From contig CABYOM010000004.1 of NCBI GenBank assembly GCA_902520595.1, positions 1-59,047 of the forward strand: a stretch of 59,047 nucleotides of DNA, read 5' to 3'. The stretch comes from an uncultured Candidatus Poseidoniales archaeon. GTDB taxonomy: Archaea > Thermoplasmatota > Poseidoniia > Poseidoniales > Poseidoniaceae. Of this stretch, positions 28,155 through 38,812 are shown piece after piece. A program made the translations under genes and the position numbers. Under the pieces are notes generated by a model. That model did no database searches and was not told the DNA's origin. It saw only the letters and a list, made by a program, of their open reading frames with translations. Every line of letters begins with the position of its first letter. Position 1 is the first letter of the stretch.

Positions 28155-29912
28155 ATGGCTGGCTATGATATATCCGATGTTCCAACCGTTGAACTGTCTG
28201 ATTCTGAGCAAACCTTACTCACTGAACTCGGTGCCGATTCAGTGCAATCACAACTTATGGCTGAAGCAATAATTCAGGTGAGTGAAAAAGACGAAATCAT
28301 CGGTCCAGTTTCCAAAATCTCTGCGCACAGAGATGCTGGTGCTTTACACCGGGCGTTCAGTGTACTTCTTTTTGATTCTGAAAACCGTATGCTCCTTCAA
28401 CGCAGGGCTGATGATAAAGTTACATTCCCTGGAGTTTGGGCGAACTCTTGTTGCTCTCATCCACTGCACTCAGAATCTGAACTCATCCAAGAAAATAACC
28501 TTGGCGTTAAGAATGCAGCCATTCGAAAAATGGAGCAAGAACTCGGAATTTCTCCCGATTCACTTTCAACAGATGATTTTCATTTTATGACAAAAATGCG
28601 TTACTCTGCACGTATGAATGAAACTTGGATTGAGAGAGAAGTCGACCACATCTTAGTTGCCAAAGTCGATGTCGAACTCAAGCCCAATCCAAATGAAGTA
28701 TCAGAAGTTGCCTGGGTCACCTTTGAGGAACTTGAAGAAATGCTGATTGAACAGGATCCACAAAACGGTTCAATTGCTCCATGGTTTCGATGCATTGCAG
28801 CGCTCATCATGACTAAAGAATGGTGGGAGGCTGCTGGAAACAGTTCTGCGTTAGCCGAACTTGCTGATGACAGAATCCATGACATGGGTGACGTCACACA
28901 CATGCTCCCAGATGCTGAAGGTGCGGGCCTCAATGTTTCAGTTCTTGAGGTCAAGCCTTTGGTTGAACAGCGAATCATGGATAGCCTCATGGCATCACGC
29001 CACGAACGGTTAGCTGATGCTATGACCCACCTCATTCACGGTGGAGGAAAACGTCTTCGTGCTACTCTTCCTTGGCTAGTTGGTAAGGCGGTAGGTGATA
29101 CACACTCAGGTATGCTTGACGTGGGTGCTGCAATTGAAACGGTCCACAATTTTACATTAGTCCATGATGATATTATGGATGATGATGAAGTCCGAAGAGG
29201 TAGGAATGCAGTCCACATTGAATTTGATCTCGCTACTGCAATTAACGCTGGCGATGCTATGCTTGCTATTGCTTTCGAAAGTTTAGTACAGGCGGAAGGT
29301 CTGGAAGATAAGGATGTAGCTCCACTTGTCAACAGAATAGCTTGGATGGTTCGAAGAGTCAGTGAAGGGCAGCAAATGGATATCGAATTTGAAGAAGAGC
29401 TGGCCGTTTCCGAAGAAGACTACATCGAAATGATTGAAGGAAAAACCGCAGTCATGTTCCTTACATGTGCAGAAATAGGAGCTCGAATGGCTGGTGCAGA
29501 CCAAGAGATCATCGAGTGCATGGCAGACTGGGGTCTAGCAGTGGGTCTCTGTTTCCAATTGATGGATGACCTAATCGATGTTCTCTCGGATTCAGATGTC
29601 CTTGGCAAGCCTGCCGGTTCGGATATTGCCCAAGGCAAACGCACACTGATGGTAATACATGCCCTCTCACAACCGGACAGTGACGATAAGACCACTCTGC
29701 TTGCAGCCTTAGGAAAGGGTGAAGATGCTGATGCTGAATCAATTCAAAATGCACTCATTGCTCTCGGTAATTTGGGTTCGATTGATTATGCAAGGAAAAG
29801 GGCTGTTGAATACCATGCAAAAGCACACGCATGCCTCGATAGAATCCCGAAAAGTCCAGCAATGCGTGCATTGCGTGAACTTACTGATTTCCAATTGAAG
29901 AGAATCAGTTAA
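28155..29912 (+). CDS. Fusion: type-I (Nudix) isopentenyl-diphosphate isomerase + polyprenyl (GGPP-like) diphosphate synthase
   Basis: N-half: HRAFSVLLFDSENRMLLQRRADDKVTFPGVWANSCCSHP (IDI-1). C-half: HGGGKRLRATLPWLV, TLVHDDIMDDDEVRRG, FQLMDDLIDVLSD (FARM/SARM Asp-rich motifs). One uninterrupted ORF. Confidence 0.9.
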   Translation: MAGYDISDVPTVELSDSEQTLLTELGADSVQSQLMAEAIIQVSEKDEIIGPVSKISAHRDAGALHRAFSVLLFDSENRMLLQRRADDKVTFPGVWANSCCSHPLHSESELIQENNLGVKNAAIRKMEQELGISPDSLSTDDFHFMTKMRYSARMNETWIEREVDHILVAKVDVELKPNPNEVSEVAWVTFEELEEMLIEQDPQNGSIAPWFRCIAALIMTKEWWEAAGNSSALAELADDRIHDMGDVTHMLPDAEGAGLNVSVLEVKPLVEQRIMDSLMASRHERLADAMTHLIHGGGKRLRATLPWLVGKAVGDTHSGMLDVGAAIETVHNFTLVHDDIMDDDEVRRGRNAVHIEFDLATAINAGDAMLAIAFESLVQAEGLEDKDVAPLVNRIAWMVRRVSEGQQMDIEFEEELAVSEEDYIEMIEGKTAVMFLTCAEIGARMAGADQEIIECMADWGLAVGLCFQLMDDLIDVLSDSDVLGKPAGSDIAQGKRTLMVIHALSQPDSDDKTTLLAALGKGEDADAESIQNALIALGNLGSIDYARKRAVEYHAKAHACLDRIPKSPAMRALRELTDFQLKRIS

Positions 29913-30375
29913 TGGTGACGATTTCTTCAGTAACAAGTTCTCCACCTTGAATCACCTTGGCATACCAACGTGCTGAAGACGGGTACTTTTTCACTGAAAT
30001 CCGCATGAAATCATCATTTGTGAACGAATCTTTGATTGTTCGGCATGGTGGAGCGTCAGAAGTGATCTCTAAAATTACAGTCTGAAAGTGGAACTGGGTA
30101 CCAACCTGTACTGAACTCCAATCTATTCCCTTAAGCAATACATTTTCACCTACTGAGCCAGGAAAAATGGGGTGACCTTCATTCGAAAGTTCAGAAAGTA
30201 CTTCCGAACTGAAGATACAAACTGCCCGATTCGGTCCACCATGATGTTTCAAATCATTTTGCTTATCGCCATTACAACCCTTTTCATGAACAAGTAAATT
30301 GGACACCTCCAATTTTGGAACACCGCCATTGGGTGCGACAAATAGGCCCACAACTGAGCCACTCATGCTTCTCAC
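29905..30375 (-). CDS. MOSC domain protein
   Basis: HEKGCNGDKQNDLKHHGGPNRAVCIFS...PGSVGENVLLKGIDWSSVQVGTQFHF...DAPPCRTI. Confidence 0.8.
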   Translation of the reverse strand: MRSMSGSVVGLFVAPNGGVPKLEVSNLLVHEKGCNGDKQNDLKHHGGPNRAVCIFSSEVLSELSNEGHPIFPGSVGENVLLKGIDWSSVQVGTQFHFQTVILEITSDAPPCRTIKDSFTNDDFMRISVKKYPSSARWYAKVIQGGELVTEEIVTIN

Positions 30376-32579
30376 TCAGCGTAATAGGATTCAGGGTAAG
30401 GTTCTGGTTTGAGCCCTTTACGTGTTCGAATTTGGCCTACGACCTTGTCAAACAGTTGAGGGGGAAGCATTTCGAAACCGAGATTCTCAGTGTTCCATAC
30501 TGCACGACCCTGAGATGCTGCTCGAATATCGTTGGAGAAACCAAAGGTCTCTGCAATCGGAAGAACACCGACTACAGTTGTAACTTCACCTTCTGATGGC
30601 ATGTCTTCGATAATTCCTCTTCGGTTAGTGACCTCGCGAGTTACTTGACCAAGCCAGTCGTTTGGAACTGATACGAACGCCTTCTGCATAGGTTCGAGAA
30701 GAACTGTTCGTGCTCTCATCATTGCACCCTTAATCCCGTTGCGAACGGCAGGAATTGTTTGGGCAGGTCCACGGTGAATTGCGTCCTCGTGAAGTTTTGC
30801 ATCTACGAGTCGGACAAACATTCCTTGAACGGGCTCATCAGCGATTGGACCCTTCGAGCACACACCATTGAATGCTTCAATAATCAATTCACGAGTTTCG
30901 TGAAGACCCTGAATACCCTTGGTATCATTCACGAGAACATTGGAACCATTGATAGCGTAAATTTTGCGCATCAAATCTTTGTCCATTCCGAGTTCACCGA
31001 ACTTACGGCCGACTTCCTTTGCGTCATTCGGTCGAATGGTTCCTGAGCCAAGATCTCCAGCACGGAGAGCTGCGACAACTTCAGGAGTGAGGGCTTCAAT
31101 TTCAAAGAAGAAACGGTTGTGACGGTTTGGTGATTTACCTTCAAACGCATTTCCACGATTGCTACCTTGAATACCTTCACGATAAACAACAATAGGTGGG
31201 CTTACGCTCACTTTGATGTTCTGTTCTTCTTCAATTCGGTAAACGGTAATCTCCAAGTGCAACTCTCCCATTCCAGCAAGCAGAGCTTCACCGGTTTCTT
31301 GGTTGGTTGTGACTTGAAGAGATGCGTCAGCCTTGGCAAGGGAACGTAGAGCGTCAATGAACTTTGGAAGGTCCTTCATACTCTTAGGCTCAACTGCAAC
31401 GGTAACAACAGGATCCGAGTAGTGCCGAATTGCTTCGAACGGAGTGAAATCTTTGTCACGTGAGAGGGTTACACCTGCTGCTGCGGAGCGAATACCGGTA
31501 AGAGCAGCGATGTTTCCTGCAACAACCTTTGGAACAGTAATTCGGTCTCCGCCGACCATCATGCTCACTTGCTGAACACGCTCGGCTTTTGCAGCACCGA
31601 TAGCGAAAACTGATTCACCCTGAGATATTGCTCCTGAATAAATTCGTCCAACAGCGACTTCACCAGCGTGTGGGTCCATCCAAATTTTGGTAATCATCAT
31701 TGCAAGTTCTGCTTCAGGGTCACAATTGACCATTGCTTTACCAATCTCAGAATCGAGGTCGCCAGTCCAAATGTTCGGGATACGGTAGGGTTGTGCCTCA
31801 ACAGGTCCAGGAAGTTTTGTAACTGCCATGTCCAAGAGAACTTCATGAACAGGCGCCTTAGATGCGAGCGTCTTTTGATCCTCGTTGTTACAGTATTCGA
31901 AAATTTGAGTCATCGACACCCCGGACTTTTTCATGTAAGGGATGGTAATACCCCAGTTGTGGTATGCACTACCGAACGCAACTGTTCCGTCCATAACACT
32001 GACTTGCCAACTTTTCTTGAATTCTTCAGGAGCGAACTGACCAATAAGTCGGTTCACTTTTTTGATGGTTTCAGTGAATCGAGCCATCATGTCTTCAGGA
32101 GTCACTTGCAATTCGTTAATCAGTCGGTCGACTTTGTTAATGAAAAGAACTGGCTTGACCTTTTCTTTGAGAGCTTGACGAACGACAGTTTCGGTTTGAG
32201 GCATTGGTCCTTCTACTGCGCATGCGAGAATGAAACATCCGTCAACAGCACGCATGGCACGGGTAACGTCCCCACCAAAGTCAACGTGACCTGGTGTGTC
32301 GATGAGATTGATGAGATAGTCAATTCCATCAACTCCGTGAACCATTGAAGCGGATGCTGCGTTAATGGTGATACCACGCGCAGATTCTTGCTCATCGAAA
32401 TCTAAAACACGAGCTGCACCGGCAAGATCACTGGACATCATTCCAGCACCAGCGATGAGGTTGTCAGACAACGTAGTCTTTCCGTGGTCAATGTGTGCAG
32501 CAATACATAAATTACGAATTTGAGGCAAAATATGCATGACTTCGGTTGCTTTGTTAATGTTATCTTCCTTTCGGCCCAT
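30372..32579 (-). CDS. fusA: Translation elongation factor 2 (aEF-2)
   Basis: NLCIAAHIDHGKTTLSDNLIAGAGM, LIDTPGHVDFGGDVTRAMRAVDG, INKVDRL. Confidence 0.97.
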   Translation of the reverse strand: MGRKEDNINKATEVMHILPQIRNLCIAAHIDHGKTTLSDNLIAGAGMMSSDLAGAARVLDFDEQESARGITINAASASMVHGVDGIDYLINLIDTPGHVDFGGDVTRAMRAVDGCFILACAVEGPMPQTETVVRQALKEKVKPVLFINKVDRLINELQVTPEDMMARFTETIKKVNRLIGQFAPEEFKKSWQVSVMDGTVAFGSAYHNWGITIPYMKKSGVSMTQIFEYCNNEDQKTLASKAPVHEVLLDMAVTKLPGPVEAQPYRIPNIWTGDLDSEIGKAMVNCDPEAELAMMITKIWMDPHAGEVAVGRIYSGAISQGESVFAIGAAKAERVQQVSMMVGGDRITVPKVVAGNIAALTGIRSAAAGVTLSRDKDFTPFEAIRHYSDPVVTVAVEPKSMKDLPKFIDALRSLAKADASLQVTTNQETGEALLAGMGELHLEITVYRIEEEQNIKVSVSPPIVVYREGIQGSNRGNAFEGKSPNRHNRFFFEIEALTPEVVAALRAGDLGSGTIRPNDAKEVGRKFGELGMDKDLMRKIYAINGSNVLVNDTKGIQGLHETRELIIEAFNGVCSKGPIADEPVQGMFVRLVDAKLHEDAIHRGPAQTIPAVRNGIKGAMMRARTVLLEPMQKAFVSVPNDWLGQVTREVTNRRGIIEDMPSEGEVTTVVGVLPIAETFGFSNDIRAASQGRAVWNTENLGFEMLPPQLFDKVVGQIRTRKGLKPEPYPESYYAE

Positions 32580-32726
32580 GGAATCACCCGTGACTTCTCG
32601 TCAATAACGGCCACCGGAAAGGGGTTCTTAAGTAACTCGCAACGAACAAACGGTTCGGGTCGACAGTGAGCGAAAAAAGGTTTTCTCAGACACTGGATGA
32701 TGGCACAAAAATCGCTTGAAATGACT

Positions 32727-33362
32727 TCAGCGAGCAGAAGCAGCGATGCGTTCCAATTCTTCCTTCTTTGCGACTGCAAACGAAGTAGCGTCACCAGAAG
32801 ATGCCTTGGAGATTTCATTGATGACACAGTTGGTCAAGGTTCTCTTTGATTTGTGAGTTCCTTGTTGAGCACCTTTAGCAAGGTTGCGAAGAGCGACATC
32901 GAGGCGTCGAGAAGGTGAAGAATCAACTGCTTTGGGTTGTGAAACTGCACCGAACTTAATTCGAGTGATTTCTTCCATTGGAGCAGCATTGCAAATAGCA
33001 TTGACAAAAATCTGAAGTGGGTTTTCTCCGGTCTTTTCTGCGATCGCATCAAGAGCAGCTTCAAATGCCTTCATTGCGCCCTGTTTCTTTCCGGTGTAAG
33101 GTCCGGTTCGCATGAGTTTGTTGATGTAGCGTTCTACGACAGATAGCTTTGCTTTACCAAACCATGCGTTTGCGTGTCGACCACCAGTGTGCGGGACTCC
33201 AACTGTTGTGAGATTGATGTAAGGAGCAAGTCCAGGGTCTTTACAGGTTATCGCTGATGCATCCCACTTACCAAAGACGAGCGTTCCAATACCGGCAATA
33301 GGTCGAACGTCTTCAACAACAACTTCGTCTTGTTCTTCTTCGACCACTTCTGACTCTGACAT
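32727..33362 (-). CDS. rps7: 30S ribosomal protein S7
   Basis: YINKLMRTGPYTGKKQGAMKAFEAALDAIAEKTGENPLQIFVNAICNAAPMEEITRIKFG; next to S12 and EF-2. Confidence 0.95.
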   Translation of the reverse strand: MSESEVVEEEQDEVVVEDVRPIAGIGTLVFGKWDASAITCKDPGLAPYINLTTVGVPHTGGRHANAWFGKAKLSVVERYINKLMRTGPYTGKKQGAMKAFEAALDAIAEKTGENPLQIFVNAICNAAPMEEITRIKFGAVSQPKAVDSSPSRRLDVALRNLAKGAQQGTHKSKRTLTNCVINEISKASSGDATSFAVAKKEELERIAASAR

Positions 33363-33373
33363 ATTCGAACACC

Positions 33374-33802
33374 TCAGCGGATTGGCTTTTCTTTTCGGCC
33401 ACGGACCATTTCGTTCAAAGAAACACCATTGACTTGAATGACTTTGTATCGGACACCAGGAATGTCTCCGTATGAACGACCCATGCGTCCACCGATACCC
33501 TCAACCATCACTTCGTCGTGTTCATCGATGAAGTTGATTGCACCGTCGCCAGGGGCGAAAGCTGTGAGTTTGTTACCGTTTTTGATAAGTGAAATCTTCA
33601 CTGCTTTTCGGATACCGGAATTCGGCTGTTTCGCCTCAATACCGACTTTTTCAATCACGATACCCTTTGCTTGAGTAGAGCCCGCAAGAGGGTCGTGTTT
33701 TGCTCGAGATTTGAGCATACGCTTCTTGTATCGGCGGTCTGACCAGCGAAACTTTTGACGGTCCTTTGCCATTTTAGCACCTGCGAAGAGTCCTCTACCC
33801 AT
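33374..33802 (-). CDS. rps12: 30S ribosomal protein S12
   Basis: [27 protein letters not shown]...[21 protein letters not shown]; start placed at MGRGLFAG. Confidence 0.95.
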   Translation of the reverse strand: MGRGLFAGAKMAKDRQKFRWSDRRYKKRMLKSRAKHDPLAGSTQAKGIVIEKVGIEAKQPNSGIRKAVKISLIKNGNKLTAFAPGDGAINFIDEHDEVMVEGIGGRMGRSYGDIPGVRYKVIQVNGVSLNEMVRGRKEKPIR

Positions 33803-34003
33803 CATAATCACCGCATTGAAGCACTCTGCCGACTTGAATCCCCTATTTAAAACGACCCTCAAAGCCTGCGTAGACGGGTCGAAGAAATATGCTAATTATA
33901 CAGTGAAATCTTTCAAACAGAACTCGGTAAAATCAGCCCATATAGTCGAAATTCTGCATGTCTGTTAAACAAGGTTCAAGCGTTGAGTTCATTTCGCAGA
34001 AGC

Positions 34004-35275
34004 ATGGCCTTTCGCGACCACCTCGGTGCAGCCACCGTAGAATCCAACCCTGTAAGCCTCATTCATGGAATGTGGGAGCACTCTCGAGCGAGTCACCATG
34101 ATCTTACTTTATTCGACAATATTCTTGAAAGCCCCGGACAGCGTGCAGCAATCAACATTTTGACTCGTGAACGGTTGTGTGAAGCGATAGGTATCACGCC
34201 AGAGGAATATATCGATACGTTAGGCTGGGCGATGAATAATCCAAGTGAACCGATTATTGTTGACGCATCTGAAGCCGAGTGTTTCGAAAATCTACAGGAG
34301 ACTGTCGACATTACGAAACTGCCTATTCCTCATCACTGGCCGCAAGATAGAGGCCGTTATTCTTCTGCGAGTGTAATTATTGCAGAAGATAACGGAATTA
34401 GAAACATGTCGTTCCACCGCCAATTTGTCCGCGATCCAAATCATTTGGTCGTGCGTCTTGTGCCACGACATCTGCGAACAATGACTATGAATGCTCGAAA
34501 GGAAGGTCGAGAAGTCGATATTGTAATTGTCAATGCTCCAGACCCTGTCGTTTTACTTGCTGCTGCTATGTCGTTTGATGAAAACATTGATGAATTAACA
34601 ATCGCAGCTGCCCTTCACGAGAAATTGTATGGTAAGCCACTGCGACTGACACGTATGCCAAACGGAGTTCTTGCTCCTGCAGATGCGGAATTTGTTCTGT
34701 GGGGGAGAATTACAAACGAGGATGATGATGAGGGCCCATATGTCGATATTACCGGAACTGTTGACGATGTTCGCCAAGAGCCGGTAATCGAAATCGATGG
34801 TGTCATCCATCGCGACAATCCAATTTTCCATGCCCTCATTCCAGGAGAAGCAGAGCACAAGACTCTGATGGGACTCCCTCGAGCTCCAACAATCAAGGCT
34901 GCTGTGAGTGAAGTTTGCGAGTGCATCGATGTCCACATGACCGAGGGTGGATGTGGTTGGTTAGCCGCTGTCATCAAGATTCGTAAAACTCGTGCAGAAG
35001 ACCCGCTTCGCGCCATTGAGGCGGCCCTTGCTGGGCATAGAAGTATGAAGATGGTAACAGTTGTTGACGAGGATATCGACATCGGAGACCCTGTTCGAGT
35101 CGAGTGGGCTATGGTCACTCGTTGGCAACCGGACAAAGATACAATTATCCTATCAAATCAAAAGGGTAGCTCACTCGACCCTTCTCGAGACTCCGACGGA
35201 CTTACAGCAAAAGTTGGTTTTGATGCTACTTTGCCTTGGGGCGTTGACCATGATGGATTTATGTCTGTTCAATGA
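34004..35275 (+). CDS. UbiD family decarboxylase
   Basis: LPIPHHWPQDRGRYSSASVIIAED...RNMSFHRQFVRDPNHLVVRLVPRHL; EFVLWGRI; VVDEDIDIGDPVRVEWAMVTRWQPDKD. Confidence 0.85.
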   Translation: MAFRDHLGAATVESNPVSLIHGMWEHSRASHHDLTLFDNILESPGQRAAINILTRERLCEAIGITPEEYIDTLGWAMNNPSEPIIVDASEAECFENLQETVDITKLPIPHHWPQDRGRYSSASVIIAEDNGIRNMSFHRQFVRDPNHLVVRLVPRHLRTMTMNARKEGREVDIVIVNAPDPVVLLAAAMSFDENIDELTIAAALHEKLYGKPLRLTRMPNGVLAPADAEFVLWGRITNEDDDEGPYVDITGTVDDVRQEPVIEIDGVIHRDNPIFHALIPGEAEHKTLMGLPRAPTIKAAVSEVCECIDVHMTEGGCGWLAAVIKIRKTRAEDPLRAIEAALAGHRSMKMVTVVDEDIDIGDPVRVEWAMVTRWQPDKDTIILSNQKGSSLDPSRDSDGLTAKVGFDATLPWGVDHDGFMSVQ

Positions 35276-35311
35276 ACATCTTAGCGAAGAAGTTGAATGT
35301 AGGGAGACGGT

Positions 35312-36328
35312 GTGCAGGTCATGACTGGGGAAAGTGCAGACCTTTTGCAACACCCACGTCGCAATTTAGGAAACCGTTACCGAACACAGGCTCAAAAATT
35401 TGTTCGACTTGCTTCCAAAGACCCTGAACGATTTGAAGATAATCTAGCATGGGCTGAGCAAAATGCTCGCCAAGCTCTTCTCCATGATTTTACCGACGAG
35501 AGGAATTGGCGATGTTTGGCTGACATCAAAGTCGTTAACGGTGATGGATTAGGTCTATGTGCAGTGCTTGAAGATATCTTTGTAGTCTTGGGACGGGATG
35601 CTGAGCAAGTCGAACAATTGAAAGATGTCGACTTTCTAATGGTTGGTCTTGAATTACTCGAAGCTGCATTCGCTCGAGACCCTCTTGACCCAGATTCATG
35701 GTGGTCGACATTTTCAGATTCGGTTTCACTCGAAAAGGAGCTTGAAGATTTTGCTGAACGGTGTAGACGTTTAGATTTCAGTGACCAGCGAGCAAACATC
35801 GTTTATGGACGTCGATTGGAGCGTTTACGTTCAGGTGGCCATGAGGACTTGTTCATTGAACTCTCTCGCCACCTACTCGCTCACCGACCCAATAACCATG
35901 AACTCTGGATGGAACTAGGACGACTCTATGAGCGCAGGAATGAGATGGATGAAGCATGGTCGTGTTATGACCACGTGCAACAACTGCAACCTCATCAGAA
36001 TCCTCGAGACTTGTTTTTGCAACGGATTACTGGGCGAATGATGGGCGAAGAAGAGAAACCCTGGACCTCGCCGAGTATCGAAAAGCGCTCACAATTCTTG
36101 GAACAAATGCTTCAACTTTCACAACGGATATCATCTGCCGATGAACCGACGGACGAAATCACTGAACCGCTGGAAGAAAAGATTGCAATACATCCTGATT
36201 TGAACCGTTTGCAATCACTCATCGAAGCCGGGGATTCGTCTGAAGCATTCTTTTTGGCGCGTAGACTCGTATCCCAGGGTGAGGATTGGGCTGAAGAGTG
36301 GGTCCAAAAAGCCAAGGAAAACTTCTGA
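35312..36328 (+). CDS. TPR-like helical repeat protein
   Basis: LLAHRPNNHELWMELGRLYERRNEMDEAWSCYDHVQQLQPHQN. Confidence 0.6.
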   Translation: MQVMTGESADLLQHPRRNLGNRYRTQAQKFVRLASKDPERFEDNLAWAEQNARQALLHDFTDERNWRCLADIKVVNGDGLGLCAVLEDIFVVLGRDAEQVEQLKDVDFLMVGLELLEAAFARDPLDPDSWWSTFSDSVSLEKELEDFAERCRRLDFSDQRANIVYGRRLERLRSGGHEDLFIELSRHLLAHRPNNHELWMELGRLYERRNEMDEAWSCYDHVQQLQPHQNPRDLFLQRITGRMMGEEEKPWTSPSIEKRSQFLEQMLQLSQRISSADEPTDEITEPLEEKIAIHPDLNRLQSLIEAGDSSEAFFLARRLVSQGEDWAEEWVQKAKENF

Positions 36329-36337
36329 GGTGATGGT

Positions 36338-36742
36338 GTGAATGACAACCAGAATCCTGTATTTGTTCTCGCGTGGGTAACTCTTGAAGGAGAACAAATG
36401 AAAAAACTTGGAGATGGAGGGAAAGTTGTCTTTGTTGAACATCCTGAGCGGGGTTGGGAAATACCAGGTGGTCACCTGGAACAAGGCGAAACACCAGAGC
36501 AAGCATTGCTTCGTGAACTTAAGGAAGAAACTGGGATTGATGGAATTATTCGACATTGGAATAAGGAATACTATCCAAAAGGCTGGGTTGCACACGTCAC
36601 AACACAGTTGGCAGAACCCAAAGAATGGCTCGTGAATGACGAGAATGTTCGAACGGTAAAATGGTGGGAAGAAATCCCTCCCTTAATCGAATGGACTCGT
36701 GAAGAGTTCAGTGACTTAACCGAATGGTGCTCTAATCTATAG
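36338..36742 (+). CDS. Nudix hydrolase
   Basis: GWEIPGGHLEQGETPEQALLRELKEETGIDG (Nudix box); GTG start. Confidence 0.88.
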   Translation: MNDNQNPVFVLAWVTLEGEQMKKLGDGGKVVFVEHPERGWEIPGGHLEQGETPEQALLRELKEETGIDGIIRHWNKEYYPKGWVAHVTTQLAEPKEWLVNDENVRTVKWWEEIPPLIEWTREEFSDLTEWCSNL

Positions 36743-36743
36743 A

Positions 36744-37808
36744 TTATATCATCGTCAATGTAGCTAAGCGAACATTCCAGAGTGACTTCAGTTCACCATC
36801 TTCAATACAATTTTGCACAATAGCGACAAGCATCGGGTCTTCAATTCCATCTGGATCTTGAATCAATGATTCAAACCGTTCGAGTTTGTCAAGTCGGTGT
36901 GCAAGACTGACCATTGCCCGTAAATCTGGCCGGTCATCACCCGTGTTTTTTTCCGGGAGATTCGAACAACACCAATCAAACACATCATGAAGATCTTCGG
37001 GGTGAACCTTGAGTTCTCTGGGCTCTTCCCCAGCATCTCTTGGTTTTGCGTTCTCAACTTGGATATGCATTTTATCGGCAGATGCATCACTTGAATTGCT
37101 TGCAAAATCCAAAAACAGGGCTCCGCCCTCAATGGCCATACCGATTTGATTCGCTTTCAAAGCATGTGCGTGCGCATTCCATGCATGACGAACCGAATCG
37201 AAACTATGACCAAGTGCGGCACAAATTCGACTGGCTCCAAGTCGGGACAATGCTACAGTTTCATCAGCATGCCCTCCATTGCGAGGAATATCAGAATAAA
37301 CAGTGAGTGCCATAAGCGGTTCACCACATGCGGTATGAAGCGCAGCCTTGTTGATGAGTGAAAGGTCGTGATCACGACTTGCGAGAGCCACAGATTTCAA
37401 ACGTGTTTCTGCCCAAGTTAGATGTTCTTTTGCAGCCTCTGTATCTCCGAGCTCATATTTGGCTAGGCCAAGTTCCATGCGAAGACGCCCCTCTAAAGCC
37501 AAATCTCGCGTGTCTGGATGTCGGGCAATATCAAGTGCTTCTTCTATGGCTTGCTGGAGGCGTGTATCGCCTAACATTCGACGGCGAACAAGTGACAAAG
37601 TGGCTTTTTCTGCGGGTGATAAAACCGTATCGATAAGCGCCAGCAATTCAGCAGCATCCAAAAAAAGAGCGGCTTCTGCTAATGGTAACCATGTGGACCA
37701 ATTCATCTCTTCACGCCACTCTTCGAGTGTGGCCATATCGACCGGTCCCTGTTCACGCCAGCGAGAAATGAAGTAACCAGGTGCGTGAGGAACCTCGATT
37801 TCCGACAC
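36744..37808 (-). CDS. TPR-like uncharacterised protein
   Basis: LRMELGLAKYELGDTEAAKEHLTWAETRL and further helical repeats. Confidence 0.5.
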   Translation of the reverse strand: MSEIEVPHAPGYFISRWREQGPVDMATLEEWREEMNWSTWLPLAEAALFLDAAELLALIDTVLSPAEKATLSLVRRRMLGDTRLQQAIEEALDIARHPDTRDLALEGRLRMELGLAKYELGDTEAAKEHLTWAETRLKSVALASRDHDLSLINKAALHTACGEPLMALTVYSDIPRNGGHADETVALSRLGASRICAALGHSFDSVRHAWNAHAHALKANQIGMAIEGGALFLDFASNSSDASADKMHIQVENAKPRDAGEEPRELKVHPEDLHDVFDWCCSNLPEKNTGDDRPDLRAMVSLAHRLDKLERFESLIQDPDGIEDPMLVAIVQNCIEDGELKSLWNVRLATLTMI

Positions 37809-38812
37809 TATTCATCACTCCTTTTTATTGTGGCAACAAGAGCAATAAATGAAGATTCTGCTGCAATTCGGTCGACCTTTCCACTCCATCCAGCTGCACC
37901 ATCATGACCTCCACCTTCTCCACCAATCTGCTCAGCAACAGTGGCCATTATTTCTCCAAGATGAATCCCCTTCTGTGTGGTATGTCGAGATGCTCGAGCA
38001 GTTAATCTCGTTTGCCCATCACGGAAGCGACTTACCAAGGCAATCTCAGCGCCTGTACCAATCAACAATCCGGCTAAACGGCCTTCAAGTGTCCCTGAAT
38101 ACGTATGAACGATGTTCCAGGGGCCCGAATCAACAGATGTCGCACGGCCAAGTCCTCGAAGCAGACTGCCACGTTCACTGGGTGTAGTTGTTTCAGATTC
38201 GACAAACTCGACGAAGGAAGCGTAGTCCAAGTCTTCTCCAGTTAAGACCCCAACAGCCGTTTGAAAAGCCCCTTTGTCTGCATGACGGAATCGCCCAGTA
38301 TCGGTGAGAAGTCCAGCCAGAAGCATCTTCCGAACAACCAGCGAACGTGATTGAGGAGAATATGCATTGAGGTAAGAATCTACAATTTGAGTTGTCGCAC
38401 GCACATCCCATTGCAAGAGAAGGTCGCCATCGTTTAATTCCCAATCACATGTAGAATGGTGGTCGAGAATGCATACAGGCACATTCGGTGGCAGATCGAG
38501 GCCTACCTGTCCTGAAGCAGCAGCATCAACAACGATAATCCCCCCAAGGGTCTTTGGCCAGACCGTTTGGTGTTCAGATAACTTTCGAAAAGGTGCTTGA
38601 AGCGATTCAACCATTCGTTTAGCAGTTCGGCCCAGATGTAAGCCGCAAGCCATCATGTTAGAGTGGACTGAGGAAAGAGCGATTGCAGAACCAATGGTAT
38701 CCATGTCACCGTTTTTTCCCGTGACCACTGGAACCGCCCCTTTCGAGCACGCTTCGCTTAACCAGTTATGGAACGCTTTGAGCTCTGATACCTGCGTATC
38801 GTTAAGATTCAT
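37808..38812 (-). CDS. DHH/DHHA1 family phosphoesterase
   Basis: GKNGDMDTIGSAIALSS, IIVDAAASGQ, CILDHHSTCDW, GEGGGHDGAAGWSG. Confidence 0.8.
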   Translation of the reverse strand: MNLNDTQVSELKAFHNWLSEACSKGAVPVVTGKNGDMDTIGSAIALSSVHSNMMACGLHLGRTAKRMVESLQAPFRKLSEHQTVWPKTLGGIIVVDAAASGQVGLDLPPNVPVCILDHHSTCDWELNDGDLLLQWDVRATTQIVDSYLNAYSPQSRSLVVRKMLLAGLLTDTGRFRHADKGAFQTAVGVLTGEDLDYASFVEFVESETTTPSERGSLLRGLGRATSVDSGPWNIVHTYSGTLEGRLAGLLIGTGAEIALVSRFRDGQTRLTARASRHTTQKGIHLGEIMATVAEQIGGEGGGHDGAAGWSGKVDRIAAESSFIALVATIKRSDE

